DNA of 64,000 nucleotides from Bacteroidia bacterium (GTDB taxonomy: Bacteria; Bacteroidota; Bacteroidia; Chitinophagales; UBA2359). Each line of letters begins with the position of its first letter. Position 1 is the stretch's first letter. The notes under the pieces were generated by a model, which was not told the origin of the DNA, did no database searches, and saw only the letters and a list, made by a program, of their open reading frames with translations. This document shows, in pieces, positions 46,500 to 55,397 of this stretch. Position numbers and translations under genes: made by a program. The stretch lies in the NCBI GenBank assembly GCA_030427245.1, contig JAUHXA010000003.1, positions 124,001-188,000 on the forward strand, given 5' to 3'.

Positions 46500-48443
46500 A
46501 TGTCAAGAAAAATCATTTTCCCTCTCATACTATTGTTTGTTTCTTTTACAGCAATGGCACAAAAATACACCCATCAAGATTACGATTGGGCAGAAACTCC
46601 TGTATTGCATGAACTATCGGAAGACGAAATGAAAAAGTCTGCTGTTCAGCTCAAAGATGTGCGAATCCTAGAGTTTGTCTATAGCGACTTGGGTGACCTC
46701 ATCCTCTTTGAAACCAAACACAAAGTCGTGAAGGTGAACCAAGATAAAGCCATTGAAGCCCACAATAAAGTGTTTGTTTCGATGCGAGATGTGGAGGATT
46801 TCACTGTCTTAAAAGCGAGAGCGATTTCACCAGAAGGTAAAATTACGGAGTTGAATCGAGACAATATCAAAGAACTAAAGGATGTAGAAACTTATGGGGC
46901 CTTCAAAATCTTTGCCATTGAAGGAGCTGAAATAGGAAGCGAAATCGAATATTTATATACGACCAAACAAAGCGTGAGAGAACCTTTTGGTCGTATCACC
47001 TTTCAGTCGGATATTGACGTAAAGGAGGCTATGCTAAAAATAATTTCTCCTTCTAACCTCGTTTTTGAAACCCAATCTTACAACGGATTTCCGAAAATGA
47101 CCGAAACAGAGGGCGAAGAAACCCGCATTCTACAAGCAACGGCTAAAGATATCCCTGCACTTTTGGAAGAAGATTATGCAACCTATCAATCCAACCTGAT
47201 GAAGGTCGACTATAAGTTGTCCTACAACAATGCAGGTCTTAAAAAGAAGGAATTGTACTCATGGGCAGAAGCGGCACAGTATTTTGGAAGCATCCTCAAA
47301 GACGAATCGGAAGTGGCAGCGGATATGCTCAAAAAAGAATTGAAGGCTCTGAAAATAAAAAAGATGAGTGAGGAAGAAAAAATCAAAACCATTGAGAACT
47401 ACGTGAAAGATAATTTCTCGTTGGAGATGAGCGCAGGGGCAGAATATGCACAAGTCGAAAAAATATTGGTGAATAAATTTGCCAGCGAATTTGGACTGAA
47501 TCGCTTATTTGCAGCTTTTTTACAAGCGGCAGAAATTGACTTTGAAGTAGTTCTGACGAGCAACCGCTTTCAATCCAGATTTGACAAAGATTTTACGAGT
47601 TGGACCAACCTTACCGACATTATTTTCTATTTTCCCAAGTATGACAGCTATGTAACTGCTCCTATGATTCAATACCGCTATGGATATGCGCCCTATCAAA
47701 TGGCAGAAAACTATGGTTTGTTCTTCAAATTGGGTGAAAACCCTTCGCCAGAGGTGCGCTTTATTTCGATGCCTGGCGCAGATAAAAGTGTCAATAAAAT
47801 TGATGCACACATTACCTTCGACAACGACTTCAATGCCAAAATGAATGTCTTCAATGCATGGACAGGCTATCGGGCTTCGGAATTCAGAACCATTCACAAA
47901 TACGATGAGAAATTCATGGAAAATCGTGTATTGGCGGGTTTGGAAGGGGCAAAAATGCTGAACTTAGCGGTCAAAAACGAAGACTTGGCAGACAATGCCA
48001 AAGGTGGTAAAAACTTTGAATCGGACACCGAATTGGATGTTAGTTCTTTGGTCGAAAAAGCTGGTAAAAGCTACCTGTTTCGCCTAGGGGAAGTAATTGG
48101 CTCACAGGTCGAACTGTATCAGGAGCATGAACGCCAAAACAACATCGAAATGCAGTATCCTACTTACTATGACCGCACTATTTCGATTGAGATTCCGGAG
48201 GGTTATACGGTTGAAGGTTTGGAGGATGCCAAAATCCACAACTATGTCGAAATTGATGGCGAAAAAGTAAACGGCTTTGAATCGGATTACACCATTGAAG
48301 GAAATACGGTCACTATTCATGCAGATGAGTTTTACCACACTATTTCTTTGCCAAAAGAAACTTATGAAGATTTCCGAAAGGTGATCAATGCGGCTGCAGA
48401 CTTCAATAAGGTGGTTTTGGTGCTGGAAAAGAAAGTAGATTAG
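46500..48443 (+). CDS. DUF3857 protein with degenerate transglutaminase domain
   Basis: 647 residues from the ATG at 46500, chosen because it starts the signal peptide (MSRKIIFPLILLF to AMAQ); a frame 18 codons longer exists. The DUF3857 part (about residues 30-250) contains YTTKQSVREPFGRITFQS. In the region where active relatives have YGDCKDMSNLL it reads FASEFGLNRLFAAFLQAAEI: the fold-defining helix is there but the Cys is gone, and the His and Asp motifs are also missing. The C-terminal part (IPEGYTVEGLE, VVLVLEKK) follows the family. Presumably a non-catalytic partner or binding form of the preceding protein. Confidence 0.85.
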   Translation: MSRKIIFPLILLFVSFTAMAQKYTHQDYDWAETPVLHELSEDEMKKSAVQLKDVRILEFVYSDLGDLILFETKHKVVKVNQDKAIEAHNKVFVSMRDVEDFTVLKARAISPEGKITELNRDNIKELKDVETYGAFKIFAIEGAEIGSEIEYLYTTKQSVREPFGRITFQSDIDVKEAMLKIISPSNLVFETQSYNGFPKMTETEGEETRILQATAKDIPALLEEDYATYQSNLMKVDYKLSYNNAGLKKKELYSWAEAAQYFGSILKDESEVAADMLKKELKALKIKKMSEEEKIKTIENYVKDNFSLEMSAGAEYAQVEKILVNKFASEFGLNRLFAAFLQAAEIDFEVVLTSNRFQSRFDKDFTSWTNLTDIIFYFPKYDSYVTAPMIQYRYGYAPYQMAENYGLFFKLGENPSPEVRFISMPGADKSVNKIDAHITFDNDFNAKMNVFNAWTGYRASEFRTIHKYDEKFMENRVLAGLEGAKMLNLAVKNEDLADNAKGGKNFESDTELDVSSLVEKAGKSYLFRLGEVIGSQVELYQEHERQNNIEMQYPTYYDRTISIEIPEGYTVEGLEDAKIHNYVEIDGEKVNGFESDYTIEGNTVTIHADEFYHTISLPKETYEDFRKVINAAADFNKVVLVLEKKVD

Positions 48444-48564
48444 ACAAACATCTCATCCTTCTTAGGTGTCATGGGGCTTATAAATGATAAATGTGTTTAG
48501 TTTTCAGTTACGTTTTTCTTATTAGCAAGATAGTAAAAGTAGCTGATACAGCAAGAATCAAATA

Positions 48565-48616
48565 AATGGTAACCTTTGTCGTGTCAAATGAATTCGATAC
48601 GACAAAGGTTGCCATT
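48565..48616. repeat. 21-bp perfect hairpin in gene-free 301-bp gap
   Basis: Bases 48565-48585 pair with 48596-48616 along all 21 positions (two G-U pairs) around a 10-nt loop (AAATGAATTC). On the + strand TTTTCTTA overlaps the end of the stem, so it could end transcription from the DUF3857 pair, 120 bp upstream; the stem is far longer than a normal terminator. A frame of 60 codons through it is rejected. Nothing else was recognised in 48444-48744. Confidence 0.6.
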
Positions 48617-48744
48617 TTCTTAGCGTATAAGTGTGCCATAGTTTTTTTTCAAAGATGGTTTTTGTTTTTTAGCAGACGGAAAACATTTAAACTATTCAAA
48701 ACAAAAATCTATTATACCAAACAAAAATCCAAACCCCTGTATAC

Positions 48745-51678
48745 ATGAAACACAACTACAATTACCTCCAACTCTTCGCCTTATTCTTGCTAACGGCAAG
48801 CCTGTCCCCTCAATTACAAGCACAAGACCTCTACCTATTTGAAGACTTCAATGAATGTGAATTGCCAAGCGATTGGCGAGTAAGTGTAGATGGAATAGCG
48901 GCTGTTTGGGGCGTGGGCATTTCGGAGAACGTGGAAGCAGGCGAAAACAACAGCATGGATGGTACTTGTATGGTCTATTTTGACGACGATGCTTCGGGAG
49001 AAGACAGTCCGTCGTGGAACATAGAATTGGAATCACCTACTTTTGACGCAACGGTCAATGCCCAAATCACCCTTGAAGTAGATGTGCATTTCCGAAATTG
49101 GAATGGCAGCGCATCGTTGGTTATTGAAGCCTTCAATGGCAGTGAATACGTTGAAGTAGAACGCTTTCAAGGAGACGAAGACAGTGGATGGGGGTTTCCC
49201 GATTACCGACATATTTTTCTGGATTTGACCCCTCATAAAAACGACAAAATGACCATCCGTTTTGTGTATGACGATGGCGGCGTTTGGGCTTGGTGGGCTT
49301 CGATAGACAATTTTGAAGTGAAAGGTTGGGGTAAAGATGGAGACTTGTTGCTGGAGAACTTCAATGCTTGTGAAATGCCCGAAGGTTGGGAAACCAACGT
49401 TGCTGAGGGTTCTTGGGATTGGGTGTTTGGGGTGCAATTTGATGATTTTGGCGACCCGATTAGAAGCATTGATGGAAGCTGTTTTGTTTTCTTTGACGAT
49501 GACATCATTGGAGATACAATTCCCTCAAAAGTACAATTGACCTCGCCTTCCTTCAATGGACGAGAGTTTGCACAAATTTTCTTGGAAATGGATGTGCATC
49601 ACCGAGATTATGAAGTGGAAAACTTCAATATTTACGTTTTTGACGGAACAGAATACCAACGAGCCAAAAGCTATTCGGGTGAAAACATCGAAGGAGAATT
49701 TTTCAATACCGCCATTCACGACCGCATTGACATTTCGGCTTACCGCTCCGAAAATATGCACTTGATGTTTGAATACGACGACAATGCGAATTGGGGTTGG
49801 TGGTCAGGATTTGACAATGTGCGGGTCTATGGTGAGGGCGAAAGTTTTGATATTTGTGACAAAGCCAAAAGTGTGACTTTGGACGGAACGTGTGTGGAAG
49901 GCACAAATATCAACGCACTTTTTGAAGGTGGTGCTTCGGAATGTGTGGAAAGTGTGCATGGAATTTGGTATTCTTTTGTCGCTCCAACTTCGGGTGCGGT
50001 CACGATTCGAGCCAAAACGGACTTCAATGATGTTCTCACTGTCTTTTCGGGAACTTGTGGCAATTTACAGCAAATCAATTGCACGAATTACGACGAATTT
50101 GGTTTTGTAGGCGAAATTTTGCCTGTCATGGACTTGACTCCCAACCAAACCTATTTTGTAAGGGTCAGTGGGGCAGTTGATAAATTCGGCAATACGCAAG
50201 GCAATGTGTGCTTGTCCATTGCAGAAGGTGCTGCCTCAAAAACACCTCCTGCAAATGACCTCTGTTCAGATGCCATTCCGTTGAATATAAACGGTAATTG
50301 CAGCGCAGGGACAAACAAAGATGCTACTTTCTTTGGGCCTGAACCGAGCCTCAACCTCAAATCTAAGTCCTCGATTTGGTACAGTTTTGAAGCTCCTGAG
50401 GATGGCGAGGTTATCATCGAAAGCAATGCCGATTTTGCGGATGTGCTAACCGTCTTTTCGGGAACGTGCGGCAATTTGACCGAAATAAACAGCAGCGATT
50501 TTGGACATAGTTTGCACCTCACCGACTTGGAAGCAGGCGCAAGGTATTTGATTCAAAGTGCGGGTTTCTTCTCGACCGTTGAAGGAACGGTCTGTATGAA
50601 AGTGAGTTCGGCAGAAGCTGCCCCTCAAAATGATTTGTGCAACGGTGCAATCAACCTACAATTGGGCGAAAGCTGCACCGTCGGCAACAATACCTACGCT
50701 ACCTTCAATGGGCCTCGCCCAAGTTGTGATGTCGACCCAACGGCTTCAATTTGGTTTCGATTCACCGCCCCTTCTTCGGGCAGGGTCTTGGTCAATACGG
50801 GGGCGGACTTTGTGAGCGTTTTATCTGTTTTTGGCGGTTCTTGTGGCAATTTGGAGGAAAGGGGCTGCGCCTACAATCCTTCAAAATGCGATGAAGGCGT
50901 GGTGTTTGAATTGGCCGGCAACGAAGACTATTTCCTTCAAGTGGCTTCGGCTCAAAATCCTTTTGGTTATACCTACGGTGATGTGTGTGTGCGGATAAGC
51001 GACTATGAAAATGCACCTGTCAAAGCCCGATTGAAGGTCTTTTTGGAAGGCACTTACGCCAGCAGCAATTTGATGAACAATCACCTCAAAGCTGCCAACC
51101 TCATCCCTTTCGACCAACCTTACAACCGTGCGCCCTGGAACTACAGCGGCTCGGAGTGCATCACCGAAATGCCTATCAATGCCGTTGATTGGGTCTTGGT
51201 CGAGCTTCGAGAAGCCAACAACAGCGAAATCATCGTGGAACGAAAAGCGGCTATTCTCCTATCCAATGGCAATATCGTGGACGAAGGCAATGATGGCGTT
51301 CTTTTCCAAAATGCTACCGAAAACAACAGCTACTACACCATCGTCCGACACCGCAATCACTTGGCGCTCATGAGTTCTGTCCCCATTCCCTTGCCCAACT
51401 CCAATGCCTACAATTTTACGGCTGACCCTTCGTATGTGATGGGCGGTTCGGCTCAATTGACGCTACTGGAGAATGGCAACTATGCAGCGATTGCGGGAGA
51501 CTTCAATGCGGATGGCGTGATTTCGGTTTTTGACTTCAATTATTACTCTGAACAGAAATCTATGCTGAATGAATATGTGGATTCGGATTGTAATTTGGAT
51601 AGAGTCGTGAGCGTAAAGGATTATAATTTGTATCAGGGGCATCCTTCTGTGATTGGGGTGGAAGAGGTGCGATATTAG
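48745..51678 (+). CDS. Exported multidomain surface protein with anchor, PPC-like and dockerin-like domains
   Basis: 977 residues. Signal peptide residues 1-27 (ending LQAQ). Two related jelly-roll domains begin FEDFNECELPSDWRV and LENFNACEMPEGWET (about 30-200 and 205-375), of the 'choice-of-anchor' type common in Bacteroidota exoproteins. Three PPC-like domains follow (about 380-500, 510-630, 640-760), each with IWYSFVAP/IWFRFTAP, DVLTVFSGTCGNL strands. The C-terminus holds two EF-hand-like loops, GDFNADGVISVFDFNYY and DCNLDRVVSVKDYNLYQ, the pattern of dockerin type I repeats binding calcium. No standard T9SS CTD is seen, so its export route or surface anchoring is unclear. The last 25 codons are part of a 139-bp tandem duplication. 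Confidence 0.85.
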   Translation: MKHNYNYLQLFALFLLTASLSPQLQAQDLYLFEDFNECELPSDWRVSVDGIAAVWGVGISENVEAGENNSMDGTCMVYFDDDASGEDSPSWNIELESPTFDATVNAQITLEVDVHFRNWNGSASLVIEAFNGSEYVEVERFQGDEDSGWGFPDYRHIFLDLTPHKNDKMTIRFVYDDGGVWAWWASIDNFEVKGWGKDGDLLLENFNACEMPEGWETNVAEGSWDWVFGVQFDDFGDPIRSIDGSCFVFFDDDIIGDTIPSKVQLTSPSFNGREFAQIFLEMDVHHRDYEVENFNIYVFDGTEYQRAKSYSGENIEGEFFNTAIHDRIDISAYRSENMHLMFEYDDNANWGWWSGFDNVRVYGEGESFDICDKAKSVTLDGTCVEGTNINALFEGGASECVESVHGIWYSFVAPTSGAVTIRAKTDFNDVLTVFSGTCGNLQQINCTNYDEFGFVGEILPVMDLTPNQTYFVRVSGAVDKFGNTQGNVCLSIAEGAASKTPPANDLCSDAIPLNINGNCSAGTNKDATFFGPEPSLNLKSKSSIWYSFEAPEDGEVIIESNADFADVLTVFSGTCGNLTEINSSDFGHSLHLTDLEAGARYLIQSAGFFSTVEGTVCMKVSSAEAAPQNDLCNGAINLQLGESCTVGNNTYATFNGPRPSCDVDPTASIWFRFTAPSSGRVLVNTGADFVSVLSVFGGSCGNLEERGCAYNPSKCDEGVVFELAGNEDYFLQVASAQNPFGYTYGDVCVRISDYENAPVKARLKVFLEGTYASSNLMNNHLKAANLIPFDQPYNRAPWNYSGSECITEMPINAVDWVLVELREANNSEIIVERKAAILLSNGNIVDEGNDGVLFQNATENNSYYTIVRHRNHLALMSSVPIPLPNSNAYNFTADPSYVMGGSAQLTLLENGNYAAIAGDFNADGVISVFDFNYYSEQKSMLNEYVDSDCNLDRVVSVKDYNLYQGHPSVIGVEEVRY

Positions 51679-51691
51679 CGGAACGGAAGCT

Positions 51692-51717
51692 TTGTCAACG
51701 GTCGCAGACCTTGACAA
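51692..51717. repeat. Palindromic hairpin, REP-like, copy 1
   Basis: TTGTCAA-C-GGTC, loop GCA, GACC-TTGACAA: 11 pairs with a single bulged C. It stands 14 bp behind the stop codon and may serve as terminator; no T-run follows, so a REP-type element or transcript-stabilising stem is equally likely. Confidence 0.6.
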
Positions 51718-51830
51718 CAGTTGAGGTGATTAAACACAGAAGGTCATGAGTGTGAAGAATTATAATTTGTATCAGGGACAACCTTCGATGATTGGGGTGG
51801 AAGAGGTGCGATATTAGCGGAACGGAAACT

Positions 51831-51856
51831 TTGTCAACGGTCGCAGACCTTGACAA
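51831..51856. repeat. Palindromic hairpin, REP-like, copy 2
   Basis: Identical to the hairpin at 51692, carried along by the 139-bp tandem duplication. Confidence 0.6.
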
Positions 51857-52147
51857 CAGTTGAGGTGATTGAACACAGAGAGACTGAGGTTTTTGACTCC
51901 CTTGACTTAATGTGGGTATTTTTTGGATTTGAAAAACCAAACTCAATTCCAATTTCCTTCTGATATTTTATCGGATGAACACCATATAAAAATACGAAGT
52001 AAAAAAGCTTATATTGCCACAACTGTGGGACAAAACTGCTTTTTGGGCATGGGAGGAGGAGGTTTGGGTAAGCTTCAAATAAAATGCTTGGGTATCAATT
52101 ACATACAAAATATACACAAACACTTACACACCCCAAAACACAAAAAA

Positions 52148-53791
52148 CTACTCCCAAACAATCTTCAATGCCTCACAGTAATGGTAATCAGCGGTTATTC
52201 TAATTTTATCGTCTTCCTCCGCCCCGTCTTTTGCGATAGCCGCAACAGCAGGAGCTTTTGGCCCAACATTGTAGGCATAGACGATTAGGTAGTTATCCTT
52301 TGAAGGGTCGACAGTACCACTGATGCGTTTTTTGTCAGCCAAAAGTTCGTATTTATCCAAAATACATTCCCCATTCAAGAAAACCGAAATTTTGTCACCA
52401 TCTACTTCACCATCGTCCCAAGTATCAACAACAACTTGATTACCAGAAATATTGAGTGTACCAATGATTCTTATCTGTCTACCATTGATAGATTTGACAA
52501 ATCCGTTTTCATTCAAATCCACTGCATAAGCAGATTTTGGTTTTGGGATTTCCTTGACCACTTCCGCTTTAGGCTCAGGCTTCGGTACTTCTTTGACTAC
52601 TTCGATTTTTTCCTTTGGCTCAGGTTCAGGTACTTCTGCTACCACTTCAATCTTAGGCTCTTCTTTGAGCGGCAATGATTTTTGGGGAGCAGGTTTAGGT
52701 GTTTCAATTTTTGGAGGCGTAATGGCAGAAGTCAGTACTTTTGGAGGGGTGATGGTTTCCTTTTTTTCGACAACGACAGGTTCAGGTTTGGGTTCTTCTT
52801 TGGGCTCTTCTTGTGGTTTGAAGTTTACGCCCCACAAAATCACCTTCCCATCATATCCACCACTTGCGATGTATTTACCATTGGGGCTGAACGCCAAAGT
52901 TTTGACCTTTCCTTGATGTCCCGCCGCCACGAGTTCTAGTTTTTTAGTCTTGACATTCCAAATTTTGAACATATTACCCGCATTTCCATGAGCAATCAAT
53001 TGGTCGTCTGCCGAAAAACTAACATAGCTATAATCTTTGTCTCCTGCGGGAATGTGCCAATTATCTTTGTGGTTGGGATACTTCCAAAATCTCAAACTTC
53101 CCTCTTGACTCCACCCTCCCAAAAGATTGCCATCGTGTGAAAAGTGGATGTCATTGATATAATGCCCCCCATTAGAAGAAGATTCTTCAATTTCATTTGT
53201 AGCGAAATTCAAAAAATGCAATTTATTTCCACAAGCAAATACGAGCGTTCTTTTGTCGGGTGAGATGTCTGCGGAAGTCGTATGGAATTTTCCCAAAAAT
53301 AAGATTTCGGGTAGTGTTTTGCTGCCAATTTCGGCTCGGCACAATTTGGCATTTTTGCCGCCAAAATACAGGTGCTTTTCATCTGGACTGAATACCACAA
53401 AATAAGCCGCTTTTTGTTTGAAATGAATCGGGTTGTTGAACGACTGCATTTCTCTTCCTGTTTCTAAGTCCCACAGTTTGATAGTGCCATCCGTTGAAGC
53501 ACTTGCGAGGCGAAAACCATCTTTGGAGAAGGTGAGGTGATTGATAATGTCTTCGTGTCCTTGCAGGCTTTGAATCAAATTGCCCGAATTAGCATCCCAA
53601 ATATTGATGACATGCCCATAACCCACGCTTGCGATTCGGTTGCCTCTTTCATTGAAGGTCAAAAACTCCACTTTGCCTTTGTTTGAAAAAGTAAAGCTTC
53701 GTATCTGTTCCAATTGAAGTGCTCCTTCAGATTGCCCATAGAATGTATGTGTTGCGAAAAGAAAACACAATAAGCATATCAGTTTTTTCAT
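52148..53791 (-). CDS. Exported WD40 repeat protein with Pro/Glu-rich linker and C-terminal beta domain
   Basis: 547 residues from the ATG at 53791 (MKKLICLLCFLF signal peptide, ending FYGQ); the frame reaches 16 codons further, but a promoter lies there. Residues about 25-320 are WD40 blades (NIWDANSGNLIQSLQGH, IKLWDLETGREMQSF, KVILWGVNFK). A linker of about 90 residues is rich in Pro, Glu, Lys and Val (repeated PEPKxEVVKE/VPxPEPK), then a C-terminal domain of 120 residues (RIIGTLNISGNQVVVDTWDDGEVDGDKISVF) occurs that is typical of exported Bacteroidota proteins. Predicted periplasmic or surface scaffold with spacer; partner unknown. Confidence 0.85.
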   Translation of the reverse strand: MKKLICLLCFLFATHTFYGQSEGALQLEQIRSFTFSNKGKVEFLTFNERGNRIASVGYGHVINIWDANSGNLIQSLQGHEDIINHLTFSKDGFRLASASTDGTIKLWDLETGREMQSFNNPIHFKQKAAYFVVFSPDEKHLYFGGKNAKLCRAEIGSKTLPEILFLGKFHTTSADISPDKRTLVFACGNKLHFLNFATNEIEESSSNGGHYINDIHFSHDGNLLGGWSQEGSLRFWKYPNHKDNWHIPAGDKDYSYVSFSADDQLIAHGNAGNMFKIWNVKTKKLELVAAGHQGKVKTLAFSPNGKYIASGGYDGKVILWGVNFKPQEEPKEEPKPEPVVVEKKETITPPKVLTSAITPPKIETPKPAPQKSLPLKEEPKIEVVAEVPEPEPKEKIEVVKEVPKPEPKAEVVKEIPKPKSAYAVDLNENGFVKSINGRQIRIIGTLNISGNQVVVDTWDDGEVDGDKISVFLNGECILDKYELLADKKRISGTVDPSKDNYLIVYAYNVGPKAPAVAAIAKDGAEEDDKIRITADYHYCEALKIVWE

Positions 53792-53807
53792 GTTAATAGT
53801 AGTTTTA

Positions 53808-53840
53808 CAAAAAATAAGTAAGGTGTTAGGCAAATTCAAA
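53808..53840 (-). promoter_or_regulatory. Promoter of the exported WD40 gene
   Basis: Minus strand: TTTG (53840-53837), 20 nt, then TATTTTTTG (53816-53808), close to TAnnTTTG. It places transcription start near 53800 and the ATG at 53791, excluding the longer frame. Confidence 0.5.
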
Positions 53841-53914
53841 CCTTATAGGTTTTTCTTTATGTAAATTCACCTAATTAACAAAACCATTTAAAGATTAAGT
53901 TCTAAACCTATAAG
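53838..53914. repeat. Inverted repeat AAACCTTATAGG / CCTATAAG
   Basis: AAACCTTATAGGTTTT (53838-53853) is itself a small stem-loop; its complement partner AAACCTATAAG lies at 53904-53914. Short repeats of this form are frequent between Bacteroidota genes. The first copy overlaps the -33 element of the WD40 promoter. Confidence 0.4.
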
Positions 53915-54002
53915 ATTTTGCTCAAATTTCTGACTCTTTACAATAAGTTTTAGTTTAGTACAATTCAAATATTATTCCAAAGTACCAACTGTCAAAGATA
54001 CT

Positions 54003-55358
54003 TCAATAACAACAATTCCAATCTTCTGAGCGTCTGCTGCCCAAAATTTTGTAGTTTTTTAGAGTGATGGCTTTTTGAGGAAGGGTTCGGTTCTTATACA
54101 AAGAATGGTGTTTGAAATGATTGTGGGCTAAGTGAAGGTGAAAGCAAAATCCAAATATGAGTACAAATATAGCAACTTTCCTCCAAAAAGGCTTTGCCCA
54201 AAGTGTCTGCCAACAGAAGAAAGCATACAGCATACTAACAGGCAAAAGTATATAAAAAGTATGCGGAGAAGGCCCTTTTATCGAAAAGATAAAACTACCA
54301 TACAACATACCTATACTGAAAAAAGTGAGCCATTTCACCCGTTTTCCTTCTGCTGACTGCAATGCGGAATTGAGGAAAAAAGACACGACCAAATAAGCTA
54401 CCTGCAAAAAACCTACAAGAGTAAGCACTGCAATAAAAGGAGCAAACAGAGGATATTGCTGCAAAAATTGAAGTCGACTGTCGAGATTGTAACCTATAAA
54501 AACGCTCGTTTCGTAGCTGGCAAAGGAGAAAAAACGGGTGATGATGGTGGTCAATTCCTTCAGGTTTTGAAGGTTAATGACCACATTCGCTTCAATGCTT
54601 CCCGTTCCATTTATCATTCCATATTGAAGATAAGTTGGCATCAACAAACTGCCGCTTATTGCAGCTCCCCCAATAAAATAGAGGACATTTTTGAAAAATA
54701 TTTTAGACCGTAAGTATCGGCTGCCTTTTGACCTACTATTGAAGTAAAAACACATCCCTATATAAGGAATCAATAAAACAAAAGACAAATGCAATTGCAT
54801 AATCCAAAGTAGCGAAAAACCCATCATTGCGAAAGCATAATGAGGACGAATCAAGGGGCGATGGTAAAAAATCAAGCGTTCAAATACGGCAATGAAAAAC
54901 AAAATGGCGGCAGGAAGAACATAAGACGGATTGACAATGTGCGTAGAATAGTTCAGCGTCCACGGCGCTGTCATTAACCATCCATAAATCAGCCAACTAC
55001 TTAGCGAAGGAATACGTTTGTGAAGATAGTAGGCGAACAACATCAGTGCCGCTGTACTCAACAAATTGAGCAAAATGAAAGGAGCTTCTGGAATGGGCAG
55101 CAGGTGAAAAGGCAGCCCAACAAGTAGCCCTTGCAATGCGCCAGGGATTTGGGATTGGGTATAGACGACATCGGGACCGTAATAAGGAAAATCACCTGTG
55201 GTATAGTATTTTAGACCCAACAAATAGACTTGTTTTTCGTCTGTTCCCCAAAATGGACTACACAGACCATAGCCCAATCGAGCTAAAAAAGCAATCAAGA
55301 AAATCAGTACATATCGAAGTGTTGGCTTTTGAAAAATGCCATGAAACCCTTTCATCAA
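54003..55358 (-). CDS. GT-C-like multi-span membrane glycosyltransferase
   Basis: 451 residues with about ten hydrophobic spans. The first extracellular loop carries the acidic pair in WGTDEKQVYLLGLKYYTTG, as in GT-C/ArnT-PMT-like glycosyltransferases, which use lipid-phosphate sugar donors at the membrane; the second loop has YYGPDVVYTQSQIPGAL. Other spans (AFLARLGYGL, ILFFIAVFERLIFY, YILLPVSMLYAFFC) fit the class. No cytoplasmic nucleotide-sugar domain. Acceptor unknown. Divergent from the beta-barrel gene, with 39 bp between starts. Confidence 0.65.
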   Translation of the reverse strand: MMKGFHGIFQKPTLRYVLIFLIAFLARLGYGLCSPFWGTDEKQVYLLGLKYYTTGDFPYYGPDVVYTQSQIPGALQGLLVGLPFHLLPIPEAPFILLNLLSTAALMLFAYYLHKRIPSLSSWLIYGWLMTAPWTLNYSTHIVNPSYVLPAAILFFIAVFERLIFYHRPLIRPHYAFAMMGFSLLWIMQLHLSFVLLIPYIGMCFYFNSRSKGSRYLRSKIFFKNVLYFIGGAAISGSLLMPTYLQYGMINGTGSIEANVVINLQNLKELTTIITRFFSFASYETSVFIGYNLDSRLQFLQQYPLFAPFIAVLTLVGFLQVAYLVVSFFLNSALQSAEGKRVKWLTFFSIGMLYGSFIFSIKGPSPHTFYILLPVSMLYAFFCWQTLWAKPFWRKVAIFVLIFGFCFHLHLAHNHFKHHSLYKNRTLPQKAITLKNYKILGSRRSEDWNCCY

Positions 55359-55397
55359 CAGCGTATCTTTTGCGCTAAAAATAGTAATTTTGTGCTT

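Larger units (their letters stand above)
51604..51881. repeat. 139-bp tandem duplication spanning a gene end
   Basis: Bases 51604-51742 recur with few differences at 51743-51881 (the GTGAGCG/ATGAGTG phrases, the TAG stop, the GTCAACGGTCGCAG hairpin and the GAGGTGATT phrase are all shifted by 139). The first copy contains the last 25 codons, stop codon and hairpin of the 977-residue gene; the second is non-coding. The rest of the gap to 52147 shows nothing recognisable. Confidence 0.85.
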
